NCBI RefSeq assembly: GCF_028595325.1
Contig: NZ_JAQQXR010000001.1
Coordinates: 62,001 to 126,000, forward strand
Direction: 5' to 3'
Origin: Janthinobacterium fluminis
GTDB lineage: Bacteria > Pseudomonadota > Gammaproteobacteria > Burkholderiales > Burkholderiaceae_D
Length of the DNA stretch: 64,000 nucleotides
A program made the position numbers and the translations under genes. How positions within the stretch are numbered: the first letter of the stretch is position 1; the number at the start of each line of letters is the position of its first letter. Shown here one piece after another: positions 49,607-59,011 of the stretch. The notes beneath the pieces are model-generated. The model was not told the DNA's origin. It did not search any database and saw only the letters and a program-made list of their open reading frames with translations.

Positions 49607-51091
49607 ATGAATACCACCAACCTGATCCCGCTCTACGCAGAAATCTTTCTGCTGATCGCCACCTCGGCGATCCTGCTGATCGATATGTTCCTGTCCGAGG
49701 GCAAGCGTTCGATCACCTACATGTTGTCGCTGCTGACGCTGGCCGGCTGCGCCGCCTTGACCCTGGTCGACTTCAACGCCGGCACCACCGTGTACACGTT
49801 CTCGAACATGTTCATCTCGGACCCGATGTCGAACCTGCTCAAGCTGTTCTCCTACGGCGCCGTGGCGCTGACGCTGGTCTACTCGCGCACCTATGCGACA
49901 GACCGCGGCATGTTGTCCGGCAACCTCGGCGGCGAGTTCTACGTGCTGGCCCTGTTCGCCCTGCTGGGCCAGATGGTGATGATCTCCGGGAATAACTTCC
50001 TGACGATCTACCTGGGCCTGGAACTGATGTCGCTGTCGCTGTACGCCCTGGTGGCCCTGCGCCGCGACAACGCCAAAGCCACCGAAGCGGCGATGAAGTA
50101 CTTCATCCTCGGCGCGCTGGCCTCCGGCTTCCTCCTGTATGGCATCTCGATGCTGTACGGCGCCACCGGCTCGCTGGACCTGACCACGGTGGCCAACAAG
50201 ATCCACGAAGGCTCCGTGAAGCCGACCATCCTGGTGTTCGGCATCGTCTTCATGGTTGCCGGCCTGGCCTTCAAACTGGGCGTCGTGCCTTTCCACATGT
50301 GGGTGCCGGACGTCTACCAGGGCGCGCCGACGGCCGTCACGCTGCTGCTGGGCGGCGCGCCGAAACTGGCCGCCTTCGCGATCTGCATCCGCCTGCTGGT
50401 GGAAGGGCTGATGCCGCTGGCGCATGACTGGCAACAGATGCTGATGGTGCTGGCCGTGATGTCGCTGGCCATCGGCAACCTGACGGCCATCGCGCAAAGC
50501 AATCTGAAGCGCATGCTGGCGTACTCGACCATCGCGCAAATGGGCTTCGTGCTGCTGGGCCTGATGTCCGGCACCGTCGGCCTGGACCGCAGCGGCGCGC
50601 CGGACGCCTACAGCTCGGCGATGTTCTACATCATCACCTACGTCATGACGACGCTGGGCAGCTTCGGCGTCATCATGCTGCTGGCGCGCGCCGGTTTCGA
50701 GGCGGAGGAGCTGGCCGACTTCAAGGGCCTGGCAAAACGCAGCCCCTGGTTCGCCAGCATCATGTCGATCATGATGTTCTCGCTGGCCGGCGTGCCGCCG
50801 ATGCTGGGCTTCGCCGCCAAGTTCTCGGTGCTGCAAGCGGTGCTGGGCACGGGCCAGATCTGGCTGACCATCGTGGCGGTGATGTTTTCGCTGATCGGCG
50901 CCTTCTACTACCTGCGCGTGGTCAAGATGATGTGGTTCGACGAGCCGACCGACCAGGCCGCGCTGCTGGTCAACACCGACATGCGCGTGGTGCTGAGCCT
51001 GAACGGCTTGATGATCGTCGGCCTGGGCGTGTTCCCCGGCGCGCTGCTGAGCGCCTGCCTGACGGCGATGACCAAGACCCTCGGTTCCTAA
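49607..51091 (+). CDS. nuoN: NADH-quinone oxidoreductase subunit N
   Basis: A 494-residue antiporter-like membrane subunit. It has [19 protein letters not shown] with the channel Glu, [20 protein letters not shown] and [16 protein letters not shown]. Last nuo gene; the DUF2818 gene begins 3 bp later. Confidence 0.97.
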   Translation: MNTTNLIPLYAEIFLLIATSAILLIDMFLSEGKRSITYMLSLLTLAGCAALTLVDFNAGTTVYTFSNMFISDPMSNLLKLFSYGAVALTLVYSRTYATDRGMLSGNLGGEFYVLALFALLGQMVMISGNNFLTIYLGLELMSLSLYALVALRRDNAKATEAAMKYFILGALASGFLLYGISMLYGATGSLDLTTVANKIHEGSVKPTILVFGIVFMVAGLAFKLGVVPFHMWVPDVYQGAPTAVTLLLGGAPKLAAFAICIRLLVEGLMPLAHDWQQMLMVLAVMSLAIGNLTAIAQSNLKRMLAYSTIAQMGFVLLGLMSGTVGLDRSGAPDAYSSAMFYIITYVMTTLGSFGVIMLLARAGFEAEELADFKGLAKRSPWFASIMSIMMFSLAGVPPMLGFAAKFSVLQAVLGTGQIWLTIVAVMFSLIGAFYYLRVVKMMWFDEPTDQAALLVNTDMRVVLSLNGLMIVGLGVFPGALLSACLTAMTKTLGS

Positions 51092-51094
51092 GCG

Positions 51095-51412
51095 ATGGAT
51101 GTCTCTTCCTCGACCTGGTTGGTGATCGTGCTCGCCCTGGCGGCCGCCAACCTGCCGTTCTTCAACGACAAAGTGCTGGCGCTGATACCGCGCAAGGCGG
51201 CGAGCGGGGAGCGCTGGCGCAAGCCGCTGGCGCTGCGCCTGCTGGAGCTGGTGATCCTGTACTTCATCGTCGGCGCGCTGGCCTTCGCCCTGGAAGCGCG
51301 GATCGGCAACAGCTTCCCGCAGACCTGGGAGTTCTACGCCATTACCGGCACGCTCTTCGTCGTACTGGCCTTTCCCGGATTCGTCGTGCGCTATCTGCGC
51401 AAGCCCCACTGA
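51095..51412 (+). CDS. DUF2818 membrane protein
   Basis: A 105-residue protein with three hydrophobic spans (LVIVLALAAANLPFF; LLELVILYFIVGALAFALEA; ITGTLFVVLAFPGFVVRYL). It belongs to DUF2818, consistently found right after nuoN in Burkholderiales. Its role is unknown; position suggests a complex I accessory or assembly function. It begins 3 bp after nuoN. Confidence 0.88.
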   Translation: MDVSSSTWLVIVLALAAANLPFFNDKVLALIPRKAASGERWRKPLALRLLELVILYFIVGALAFALEARIGNSFPQTWEFYAITGTLFVVLAFPGFVVRYLRKPH

Positions 51413-51447
51413 TCCGCTGTTCAATGTCTGACCGCCCCGGAGCGCGC

Positions 51448-52005
51448 ATGGATCTGCACCTGAGAGAAAGCAAAATCGACGGCGAACTCGCCTACGAGGG
51501 CGGTTTCCTGAAGGTGCAGCGCGACCGCGTCGCGCTGCCGGACGGCAAAGTCACCGTCCGCGAATACATCAAGCACCCGGGCGCGGTGGTCATCCTGCCG
51601 CTGCTCGACGACGGCTCCGTGCTGCTGGAGCGGCAGTTCCGCTATCCGTTGGAGCGCGTCTTCATCGAATTCCCCGCCGGTAAGATCGACCCCGGCGAAG
51701 CGCCCCTGGACTGCGCCAAGCGCGAGCTGCTGGAAGAAACCGGCTACACGGCCAGCGACTGGCAATTCGTCTGCACCATCCACAACGCCATCGCTTACTC
51801 GGACGAGCACCTCGACCTGTTCGTCGCCCGCGGCCTGGTGGCCGGCGAGCGCCAGCTCGACGACGGCGAATTCCTCGACACCTTCACCGCCAGCGTGCCG
51901 CAGATACTGGAATGGGTCAGGACGGGCGCCATCAGCGACGTCAAGACCGTCATCGGCGCGTTCTGGCTCGACAAGCTCACCTCCGGAAGCTGGAAGCCGG
52001 CGTAG
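51448..52005 (+). CDS. NUDIX hydrolase, ADP-ribose pyrophosphatase type
   Basis: A 185-residue NUDIX enzyme. The NUDIX box is complete: GKIDPGEAPLDCAKRELLEE followed by TGY. FRYPLERVFIEFPAGK is the ADP-ribose-pyrophosphatase (NudF-like) feature. The ATG at 51448 is chosen for the GGAG six bases upstream; an in-frame ATG at 51424 lacks one. It follows DUF2818 closely and may be part of the nuo transcript. Confidence 0.9.
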   Translation: MDLHLRESKIDGELAYEGGFLKVQRDRVALPDGKVTVREYIKHPGAVVILPLLDDGSVLLERQFRYPLERVFIEFPAGKIDPGEAPLDCAKRELLEETGYTASDWQFVCTIHNAIAYSDEHLDLFVARGLVAGERQLDDGEFLDTFTASVPQILEWVRTGAISDVKTVIGAFWLDKLTSGSWKPA

Positions 52006-52012
52006 GCGCGCG

Positions 52013-52711
52013 ATGAAGACGGCGCATTACCTGACGCTGGCCTGCGGCCTGCTCGGCGCCGGTGCCGCGCTGGCGCAGCGCACGCCATTCCAGATCCGCT
52101 GCGAGGACGACATCAGCAAGACCGTCTCGGTGCTGACGGCGCAGCAGAACGGCTACAGCATCGACACCCACCTATCCTACCGCTCGCTGACGGCGATGAA
52201 GGGCGGGGCGCGCGCCAACACCTATGTGCTGGGCCTGACCAAGACCGAATCGCGCGTCGCCATCGGGCTGGACGGGCCGATGCTGCAAGACCCCGCCAGC
52301 GGCTACGAATGCGTGGCGCCGCACATCACCGTCAAGCTCTACTACGCGCCCATCGTCATCTACATCGGCCGCGAGTTCGAGGCCGGCAGTTGCGCCTACA
52401 ATGAGATACTGGCGCACGAACTGCACCACATGAAAACCTATCTGGACCACCTGCCGAAGGTCGAGGTCGTGGTGCGCGCGGCGCTGGCCGCGCGCTTCGA
52501 GGCCAAGCCCCTGTACGCGCCGCGCGGCACCGCGAAGGACGCGCTGGCGCGCGAGATAGACAGCGGCTGGATGCCCTACATCAAGGCGGAAATGGCCAAG
52601 GTCGAGGTGCTGCAGGCGGCCATCGACTCGCCGCAGGAATACGCCCGCCTGGGCAAAGCCTGTGACGGCGCCATCCAGGGCATACTCCAGGGCAAGCAGA
52701 AGGCCAGATAA
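52013..52711 (+). CDS. Exported protein with HExxH zinc motif
   Basis: A 232-residue protein with a signal peptide (ending GAALAQ). The middle contains ILAHELHHMKTYLDHL, a perfect HExxH zinc-metallopeptidase motif (HELHH), preceded by two cysteines likely to form a disulfide. No third ligand is obvious. Starts 7 bp after the NUDIX stop. Family not recognised; a periplasmic peptidase is the natural guess. Confidence 0.7.
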   Translation: MKTAHYLTLACGLLGAGAALAQRTPFQIRCEDDISKTVSVLTAQQNGYSIDTHLSYRSLTAMKGGARANTYVLGLTKTESRVAIGLDGPMLQDPASGYECVAPHITVKLYYAPIVIYIGREFEAGSCAYNEILAHELHHMKTYLDHLPKVEVVVRAALAARFEAKPLYAPRGTAKDALAREIDSGWMPYIKAEMAKVEVLQAAIDSPQEYARLGKACDGAIQGILQGKQKAR

Positions 52712-52751
52712 CGCCGGCGGCGCGCGCGCCGCCATCACACGAGAACACATC

Positions 52752-53456
52752 ATGACCAGTTTGAACAGCAATGGCGCGGCGCGCTACTTCGCCCTGATCC
52801 CCGCCGCCGGCGTGGGCGCGCGGATGGCCGCCGGCGGCCCGAAACAATACCTGCCGCTGGGCGGCAAGCCGATGCTGCGGCACGCGCTGGACGCCTTCCT
52901 CGGCAGCGCGTTGGTGGCGCACACCTATGTCGTGGTCAGCCCGGAGGACGGCCAGATCGACGCCGTCGTGCCGGCGCACGGCGTGACGGTGCTGCGCTGC
53001 GGCGGCGCCACGCGCATGGACTCCGTGCTGAACGCGCTGCGGGCGCTGGCCGGCGCCATGCGCGAGGGCGACTGGATACTGGTGCACGACGCCGCCCGTC
53101 CCGGGCTGACGCCGGCGCTGATCGAAAAGCTCATCGCCGGCGTTGGCGCCGACCCGGTCGGCGGCCTGTTGGCGTTGCCGGTGGTCGACACCGTCAAGCG
53201 CGTCGCGCCCGGCGGCGTGGCGACGGTGGCGCGCGACGGCCTGTGGCTGGCGCAGACGCCGCAGATGTTCCGCTACGGCCTGCTCAGCGAGGCGCTGGGC
53301 GCGGCACCGGACGCCAACGCCATCACCGACGACGCCAGCGCCGTCGAGGCCCTGGGCCTGGCGCCGAAGCTGGTCGAAGGCCATCCGCGCAACCTGAAAG
53401 TGACGTTGCCGGCCGACGTCCGCATCGCCGAAATGTACCTGGCCCACGGCCAATAA
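52752..53456 (+). CDS. ispD: 2-C-methyl-D-erythritol 4-phosphate cytidylyltransferase
   Basis: A 234-residue enzyme of the MEP isoprenoid pathway, transferring CMP to methylerythritol phosphate. The nucleotide-binding N-terminus is [31 protein letters not shown] and the late [11 protein letters not shown] are standard. The ATG at 52752 is chosen by homology. Followed by ispF, 20 bp later. Confidence 0.95.
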   Translation: MTSLNSNGAARYFALIPAAGVGARMAAGGPKQYLPLGGKPMLRHALDAFLGSALVAHTYVVVSPEDGQIDAVVPAHGVTVLRCGGATRMDSVLNALRALAGAMREGDWILVHDAARPGLTPALIEKLIAGVGADPVGGLLALPVVDTVKRVAPGGVATVARDGLWLAQTPQMFRYGLLSEALGAAPDANAITDDASAVEALGLAPKLVEGHPRNLKVTLPADVRIAEMYLAHGQ

Positions 53457-53476
53457 CCTTGATAAAGCCTGACACT

Positions 53477-53977
53477 ATGACCCAAGCACCCGCACTTCCA
53501 TTCCGCATCGGCCAGGGCTACGACTGCCACGCGCTGGTGGCCGGCCGCGACCTGATCATCGGCGGCGTCACCATACCGCACCACGTCGGCCTGCTCGGCC
53601 ACTCCGACGCCGACGTGCTGCTGCACGCCATCATCGACGCGCTGTTCGGCGCCGCCGCGCTGGGCGACATCGGCAAGCACTTCCCCGACACCGACGCGCA
53701 GTTCAAGGGCGCCGATTCGCGCACGCTGCTGCGCGAGGCGGGCCGGCGCGTGGCCGCCACCGGCTACCGCATCGGCAACATCGACGCCACCATCATCGCG
53801 CAGCGGCCGAAGATGGCGCCGCACATCGCCGCGATGGTCGCCAACGTCGCCGCCGACCTCGGCGTCGGCGTCGGCCAGGTCAACATCAAGGCCAAGACCA
53901 ATGAAAAGCTCGGCTACCTGGGGCGGGAAGAGGGCATCGCCGCCGAGGCCGTCGCGCTGATCCTGCGCGACGCGTGA
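53477..53977 (+). CDS. ispF: 2-C-methyl-D-erythritol 2,4-cyclodiphosphate synthase
   Basis: A 166-residue trimeric, Zn-dependent enzyme of the MEP pathway. It has [11 protein letters not shown] (Asp and His metal ligands), [20 protein letters not shown] and KATTNE-like [17 protein letters not shown]. Adjacent to ispD, as is usual. Confidence 0.96.
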   Translation: MTQAPALPFRIGQGYDCHALVAGRDLIIGGVTIPHHVGLLGHSDADVLLHAIIDALFGAAALGDIGKHFPDTDAQFKGADSRTLLREAGRRVAATGYRIGNIDATIIAQRPKMAPHIAAMVANVAADLGVGVGQVNIKAKTNEKLGYLGREEGIAAEAVALILRDA

Positions 53978-54034
53978 CGGCGCCGCGCCGTAGTCGATTG
54001 ACGATGTCGCCATGGTCTGCAAAGTGAGGGTGTG

Positions 54035-54337
54035 ATGGTTCGTGATACGTATGCATACCGGCAAGTTGCCGTGGAGTCGCGCATCGTGGGCGGGGTCGTG
54101 CAAATCCGCCCTGTGCCTGGCCAGGCGTTTTCGCCGGAATTGTCGGTGCAGTGTTCGCGCCGCCTGAGCGACACCCGCCTATACCCGCTGGGCAGTAAGT
54201 TCCTGCTGTCCGCCAAGCTGACCGACCGCCTGGGCGGCACCCCCTTCCTGTACGCCTATCATGGCGACCCTGACGTCGTGCTGAGCGAGAAACAGACGCG
54301 GGCCTTCCTGGCCGAGTTTAAGCGCGGCCGCATCTGA
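54035..54337 (+). CDS. Hypothetical protein
   Basis: A 100-residue protein with no domain recognised. It has RRLSDTRLYPLGSKFLLSAK and a hydrophilic C-terminus EKQTRAFLAEFKRGRI. The ATG at 54035, with GAGGG a few bases upstream, is preferred to an adjacent GTG. It has chromosomal-type composition and follows ispF, separated by 57 bp. Confidence 0.65.
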   Translation: MVRDTYAYRQVAVESRIVGGVVQIRPVPGQAFSPELSVQCSRRLSDTRLYPLGSKFLLSAKLTDRLGGTPFLYAYHGDPDVVLSEKQTRAFLAEFKRGRI

Positions 54338-54479
54338 CGTCCGCCACCGTCATTCAAGCGCTGCCGCCTGCGTCAAAAAGACGGCTGCGCGAAATGTCAG
54401 AACCCCGCTGCAGTAGTTTAAGGCAATGTTGGCAAAAGAGAAAATTCGACCGGAGTTTCTGCTATATTGTAATTTCACG

Positions 54480-54505
54480 AACCCTTTGGATGTCATCCAG
54501 GGGTT
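54480..54505 (+). other. Stem-loop in the 54338-54599 gap
   Basis: AACCCTTTGGATG pairs with CATCCAGGGGTT with one mismatch and one G-T pair. The rest of the 262-bp gap holds nothing I can identify; it marks the start of an AT-richer stretch. Confidence 0.45.
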
Positions 54506-54599
54506 AACATGGCAGGTAGTGTGATTGCAAGCCATTGATTTCATTGATAAAAAATATTTGTATGATGATATTGCTTAGACTGGATAGAGAAATAGAGAC

Positions 54600-55049
54600 A
54601 TGGCTACATGGCAGTTTGATTTGCACCTGATGTATCGTGGTGAACCGATGCCTACGGCTTCAGACGATGGTTTGGACATTCCAGGAATACCGGTCAAATT
54701 AGCACTTTATGTCCAAGAAATGATAGCGGGCTCCCTTGGGAAACCTTGGCTTATGATGGATGACTGGATAGTTTTTGGCATTGAAACTGGGACCCGAGTC
54801 GACTTGCTCTTTGATGAGGCCGACTCTGTGGAGGTTCTGGTGCGTCTGGATGTCAGCGTAGACAATGACGCATTTCTCGACACGATTTGTACGCTGGCAC
54901 TTCAACTGAATTGCAGCTACTTTGATGTACAGGGACGACAGTTCATTGAGCCACGACGGGAACTCCTCTTGCAGGCAATGGCATCGTCTAAGGCCGCCAA
55001 GTTTGTAAAGAGTCCGCGCGATTTCATTGCTCAAATCCCGACAGGTTAG
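54600..55049 (+). CDS. Hypothetical acidic cytoplasmic protein
   Basis: A 149-residue acidic protein without signal peptide, in AT-richer DNA. It reads like a small alpha/beta domain (WQFDLHLMYRGEPMPTAS; DDWIVFGIETGTRVDLLFDE; EVLVRLDVSVDNDAFLDTI). No family recognised. It has the look of an immunity or accessory gene but no toxin gene is adjacent. Confidence 0.55.
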   Translation: MATWQFDLHLMYRGEPMPTASDDGLDIPGIPVKLALYVQEMIAGSLGKPWLMMDDWIVFGIETGTRVDLLFDEADSVEVLVRLDVSVDNDAFLDTICTLALQLNCSYFDVQGRQFIEPRRELLLQAMASSKAAKFVKSPRDFIAQIPTG

Positions 55050-55214
55050 CTACCGCTAGATGGCGATGGCGAGGAGCGAGCTACAGGTAGCGGCGTCCGG
55101 TCCCGGTCCTCCCAGGCTGATTCAGAAGGTTCGATGGCCGTTATCGGTCAAAAGCAGGCCAAAGTACCGCACTTGAGGTTTTTTGTAGCATGCGACCAAC
55201 GGAGAAAAAATTTA

Positions 55215-55625
55215 ATGAAACGTATGAAGCATCTGCGTGATCCTTCTCAGCAGGCAACGAACAGGAAAATAGCTATCGCGACGCTGGCAGTTGTCCTAGG
55301 CTGCCTGTCGGTTGACGGCCAAGCCTTGGCGGCCGACAAGGCCACTGAAAAAATCGGCGGTACTTTCGATGTCAATAGCTGCTCGAAACCGGCATGGCCG
55401 GAGGAGGCGCTCGCCGCTAAAAAGACCGGTGTCGTCACGCTGGCCTTACTCATTGGCAAAGATGGCAAGGTTAAGCAATCTAAGGTTGCCAAATCGAGTG
55501 GACATCCGGAGCTGGACGATGCGGCGCGCACCGGTATAGCCAAGTGCGCCTTTACGCCCGGAAAGATTGGCGGCGAGCCGGCCGAGGCTTGGTTGCAGAT
55601 GCAATACGTATGGACCTTGGACTGA
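55215..55625 (+). CDS. TonB C-terminal domain protein, small
   Basis: A 136-residue protein with an N-terminal membrane or signal segment (IAIATLAVVLGCLSVDGQALA) and a TonB_C domain: CSKPAWPEEALAAKKTGVVT, KDGKVKQSKVAKSSGHPELD, ARTGIAKCAFTPG. It lacks the Pro-rich spacer of true TonB, so it is probably a small periplasmic relative. The ATG at 55215 is chosen (GGAG about 10 bases upstream); an earlier in-frame start would put charged residues before the signal. Confidence 0.8.
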   Translation: MKRMKHLRDPSQQATNRKIAIATLAVVLGCLSVDGQALAADKATEKIGGTFDVNSCSKPAWPEEALAAKKTGVVTLALLIGKDGKVKQSKVAKSSGHPELDDAARTGIAKCAFTPGKIGGEPAEAWLQMQYVWTLD

Positions 55626-55709
55626 CACGGCAAGGCGTTAAGCATCCGCTAGGACCGCCAGGAGCCGGCGGCAGTAACCGGCCAGAAGCAGACGGTTTAA
55701 TATTTTTAT

Positions 55710-55793
55710 GATCCTTTCGTTGGTCAGGCTGATGATGCCGAATTGCTGACGCTCGCTAAGGATCTAGTCCGCCGCGCGGCGCTGTTAGGCTAA
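55710..55793 (+). pseudogene. Coding fragment (C-terminal remnant)
   Basis: A 27-codon stretch reading DPFVGQADDAELLTLAKDLV then RRAALLG and stop, with no start codon. It looks like the tail of a lost gene. Not identified. Confidence 0.35.
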
Positions 55794-55831
55794 CGCAAGC
55801 CCCAGGCGGTAACGGCCACGAGCTGCCTTTT

Positions 55832-56191
55832 GTGACGGATTTGAAATTACGATGTATGGGACCTATTCCTCAGTTCACTGCCGAATTGCACTTTCATTTT
55901 CGCGAGCACGGTTCAGATCGGCGTCGCTGCTTCGTTTTTGACGAGAGCCTGCATCGGCGTGTTCCGATGAAAATGGAAGGGGTTGATGGCCTCAACACCA
56001 TTGGAATGTGGGTCGATGCTGCGGGAGTATTGCAAGCGGGAGATTCAGTAACGGTCCGCTGTGTTGTGATTGCACCGGAACTCTTCGCTGACGTTGTACG
56101 ACCTGGTGTAAAGTTCGAGCTTTGGGACGGCGACTTCTTTGCATCAGGCGATGTCATTGAGCGTATCGATGCAGGATGGCGGAGTCGTTGA
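55832..56191 (+). CDS. Small protein resembling EF-Tu domain 3
   Basis: A 119-residue protein beginning with GTG. The pattern PQFTAELHFHFREHGSDRR, SVTVRCVVIAPELFADVVRP and KFELWDGDFFASGDVIERI follows the beta-barrel of EF-Tu C-terminal domains (VELIxP...G..F.IREG...G.G.V). No GTPase domain is present. Such stand-alone barrels occur as uncharacterised proteins; the function is unknown. Confidence 0.6.
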   Translation: MTDLKLRCMGPIPQFTAELHFHFREHGSDRRRCFVFDESLHRRVPMKMEGVDGLNTIGMWVDAAGVLQAGDSVTVRCVVIAPELFADVVRPGVKFELWDGDFFASGDVIERIDAGWRSR

Positions 56192-56265
56192 ATTCTAAAC
56201 CTCGCAGTACTGCTACGGCCAAGAGCGGACGTCCATCCATCATCACATTTTTGCGGAGTTGCTGA

Positions 56266-57042
56266 ATGCATTTGTTATACCCGTCCGACCCCTATGAGAA
56301 GTCTCAGGTAGACGAAGCGTATGTTGAAGAGCTCGCAGCGGTGGCTGCACTTGGGCTGTCTCACTCGCTTTTTTCTTTTGAAGATTTTGAATCGGATAAG
56401 TTTAATCCTAAGCAGGCACTGCCAGTTGGCGCAGATATTTTGTATCGAGGCTGGATGATGACGCCGGAGGCATATGAACGTCTATTCAATGCCGTCAAAA
56501 GCGAAAGAGCACAACTGAAGACAGGCGTCGTCGAATATCGCCGGTGCCATTATTTGCCGGAATGGTATTCGCTCTGCACGGACTTTACCCCCGAAACCAT
56601 CGTTGCGGATAGCAATGCGGATTTTGTTAGTCTTATGGAGGGAAAGCATTGGCCCGCATTTTTTGTGAAGGACTATGTCAAGTCATTGACTACGTCACGT
56701 GGTTCGGTAGCGCAGTCGCCTGACGGCATTGCTGATGTGGTTTCGCTTATCGAGAAGTATCGTGGTGCGGTGGAAGGCGGCGTGTGTATCCGAAAGTTTG
56801 AGGACCTAGTTCCAGAAACTGAAGAGCGATATTTCGTGATGAACGGAAGGGCCTGCGCTCGGGATGGGGACGTGCCCGCTCTCGTACAGGAGATCGCCAA
56901 GCGCATCAGGAGCCCATTCTATTCGGTTGATACCGTGCTAGCGACAACTGGTGAGTTGCGACTGATTGAGTTAGGCGATGGGCAGGTTTCCGACCGAAAG
57001 AAATGGAGCCCTGAGCGGTTTGCCGCAATGCTGCATGTATAG
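56266..57042 (+). CDS. ATP-grasp domain protein (DUF4343-like)
   Basis: A 258-residue ATP-grasp-fold protein. HLLYPSDPYEKSQVDEAYVE at the N-terminus; FFVKDYVKSLTTSRGS as the nucleotide-binding lysine strand; VCIRKFEDLVPETEERYFVM and LRLIELGDGQVSDRK with the C-terminal acidic metal-binding residues. This pattern matches DUF4343/ATP-grasp_3-like proteins of unknown substrate, which are often encoded alone. The enzymatic role is open. Confidence 0.75.
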   Translation: MHLLYPSDPYEKSQVDEAYVEELAAVAALGLSHSLFSFEDFESDKFNPKQALPVGADILYRGWMMTPEAYERLFNAVKSERAQLKTGVVEYRRCHYLPEWYSLCTDFTPETIVADSNADFVSLMEGKHWPAFFVKDYVKSLTTSRGSVAQSPDGIADVVSLIEKYRGAVEGGVCIRKFEDLVPETEERYFVMNGRACARDGDVPALVQEIAKRIRSPFYSVDTVLATTGELRLIELGDGQVSDRKKWSPERFAAMLHV

Positions 57043-57110
57043 CTTTCAGCGACTGAAGCCGGCCAGGAACTGCCGTTCAACGGCCCCAGTAGATATCCTA
57101 AAGACCGAAC

Positions 57111-57572
57111 ATGGCCCAAATCCAATTAGCCAATTTTCGCCGAGCGAATTCTCATGATATTCCTGCGATGTCAAAGATTCGGCTGGCCGTTGGCGAGAAT
57201 GCTCTTTCCGACCCGAGTAGAGTTACCGAACAAATGTATGAAGATTATCTGGAGTCGCTGGGGCGCGGCTGGGTCGCAGAGGTTGATGGGGTTGTTGTGG
57301 GATTCTGCTACGCAAATAGTATAAATTCATCAATTTGGGCGCTCTTCATATCGCAAGAGTATGAAAGGCGAGGGTTCGCCAAGGAATTACTCAATATGGC
57401 CGTAAGATGGCTTTTCGAGCAAGGCCAAGGGATTGTCCGATTGAGCACAGCGGCAGGAACAAGGGCAGACCGATTCTATGCCTCACAAGGCTGGACCCGA
57501 GAACGGGTCGCTGGAAGCGAAGTCTTTTACTTGTTGGCAAACGCCAATGCCGCATATCAGGTAGCCTCCTAG
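57111..57572 (+). CDS. GNAT-family N-acetyltransferase
   Basis: A 153-residue acetyltransferase. N-terminal beta-alpha FRRANSHDIPAMSKIRLAVG; acetyl-CoA-binding motif A ISQEYERRGFAKELLNMAVR; and the FYASQGWTRE motif B. The substrate is not predictable. Same strand as all neighbours, 68 bp after the ATP-grasp gene. Confidence 0.87.
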   Translation: MAQIQLANFRRANSHDIPAMSKIRLAVGENALSDPSRVTEQMYEDYLESLGRGWVAEVDGVVVGFCYANSINSSIWALFISQEYERRGFAKELLNMAVRWLFEQGQGIVRLSTAAGTRADRFYASQGWTRERVAGSEVFYLLANANAAYQVAS

Positions 57573-57794
57573 CACTGCGCACAATGGCCAAAATCGGACG
57601 TTGCTGAGCTCTTGCTCTTGGAGTGGCAGATCCGTGGTGACGCGTAAAAATTCCGCAGTGCCTAGTGAAATCATGTCAGTTCAGGTGATGAGAACAAGAA
57701 TAAGCAGAGATGGATCGGATGCTGACAGAAATTGACAGTGATCTCTTGTATTGTTAATGCATCAAAAATTCAAGTTTCCAAGGAGAAATTCATC

Positions 57795-58577
57795 ATGGCT
57801 GTTTTTACTCATTCGTCGGGCCAGCACTTGCTAGTTGATGATGCCGAAATATACTTTGAAGTCACAGGAAATCCAGCAGGAAAGCCGCTTCTGCTACTAC
57901 ATGGCGGCATGGGCAATATCACGGACTTCAATGGCATTGTCGATAAATTTGCGAGCCAGTTCAAATTAATCGGCATTGATTTTCGCGGGCATGGCAAGTC
58001 TACGCTTGGGACGTCTCGCTTGACCTATCAACAATATCAAGCTGATGTCGAAGCTGTGCTCGCGCACTTGGATATCGATTCCTTTTCTATACTGGGCTTC
58101 AGTGATGGTGGGAACACTGCCTTGCGACTGGCGGTCGAAACGCCGTCACGGATCAAGGCGCTGGTGGCGGTGGCGGCTCAAAGTCATCTGGACGTGGACG
58201 ATCCGGTATTTTCCATGTTGAGCGGCGTGACAGCTGATTTCTGGAAAACAATGTTCCCCGACTCAGTCGCCTATTACAAAGAAAACAATCCAGAACCAGA
58301 CTTTGAGGCGCTGCTTAAAGCAGTTGTATCGCTCTGGACAGATATCGAACACAGTGCTTATCCTGGCGAGGCAATCGAACGGATCACGGCGCCTACCTTG
58401 CTGGTGCGTGGTGACGAGGATCATCTCTGTTCGCTGGAGTGCGTCGTTGAATTGCGGAATAAAATCAAGAATGCTGCCTTCCTCAACATTCCTTATGCGG
58501 GGCACGAGGCATACAAAGATTCTCCTATTTTATTCACGGAGGCTGTGAACGATTTTCTTGCCAATCGGTTGGCATAG
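57795..58577 (+). CDS. Alpha/beta-fold hydrolase
   Basis: A 260-residue serine hydrolase. It has the oxyanion strand LLLLHGGMGN, nucleophile elbow GFSDGG (Ser), the acidic residue in VRGDEDHLCS and the His in YAGHEAYKDS. AGGAG lies 9 nt before the ATG at 57795. Related to esterases and haloalkane-type hydrolases; the substrate is not known. Confidence 0.9.
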   Translation: MAVFTHSSGQHLLVDDAEIYFEVTGNPAGKPLLLLHGGMGNITDFNGIVDKFASQFKLIGIDFRGHGKSTLGTSRLTYQQYQADVEAVLAHLDIDSFSILGFSDGGNTALRLAVETPSRIKALVAVAAQSHLDVDDPVFSMLSGVTADFWKTMFPDSVAYYKENNPEPDFEALLKAVVSLWTDIEHSAYPGEAIERITAPTLLVRGDEDHLCSLECVVELRNKIKNAAFLNIPYAGHEAYKDSPILFTEAVNDFLANRLA

Positions 58578-58633
58578 GCGTAGCTTGATGCCAATTCGGT
58601 GGCGGTCCCATCGTAGCGTGGAATATCCTTAGG

Positions 58634-58705
58634 TGTAGCGGCTCGCGTTTGAAACCGGCCATGCTCGCATTTGACGCCGGTTTCGGCTCGAATTAACTGC
58701 AAATG
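58634..58705 (+). repeat. Left 72-bp inverted repeat of the mini-element
   Basis: Begins TGTAGCGGCTCGCGTTTGAA and ends ACTGCAAATG. GCTCG iterations at 58641, 58663 and 58686. Confidence 0.92.
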
Positions 58706-59011
58706 CCGGAAGGCATGAATATCGTCTCGTTGAGGTCTAGACAATCGGCGACGATGTCTCAAATGTACCGCATCAACCCATGCGAGACGCGGAAAATGTC
58801 TCGATAGCAGTGCCACGCATGGGTGTACCTGTACGGTACAATCTTCTATAGGCAACTTCTGGTTTTTTCGGCCAAGAGCGGCCCTTTGCCGATCGATTTC
58901 CCTTGGCCGGGACAGAGATATCCTAATAAATCTGCTGAGTTTTATGGCCGTAGCAGAGCAGTTGCTGTAATGGTTATCCTTCTGCAAACTTCTTCTACTC
59001 GACAGGATGTT

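Noticed and set aside
48020-51424. Very long antisense open frame opposite nuoM/nuoN
   Set aside because: A shadow of GC-rich coding DNA. The sense strand has well-known complex I subunits; the antisense product is Arg/Gln/His-rich with no domain.
55600-55800. Integron attC-like cores (GTTAAGC at 55637, GTTAGGC at 55784)
   Set aside because: Both match GTTRRRY, but no paired RYYYAAC partner with the right fold was found and the other gaps in the run lack them. No integrase is in the window, so this is not a cassette array.
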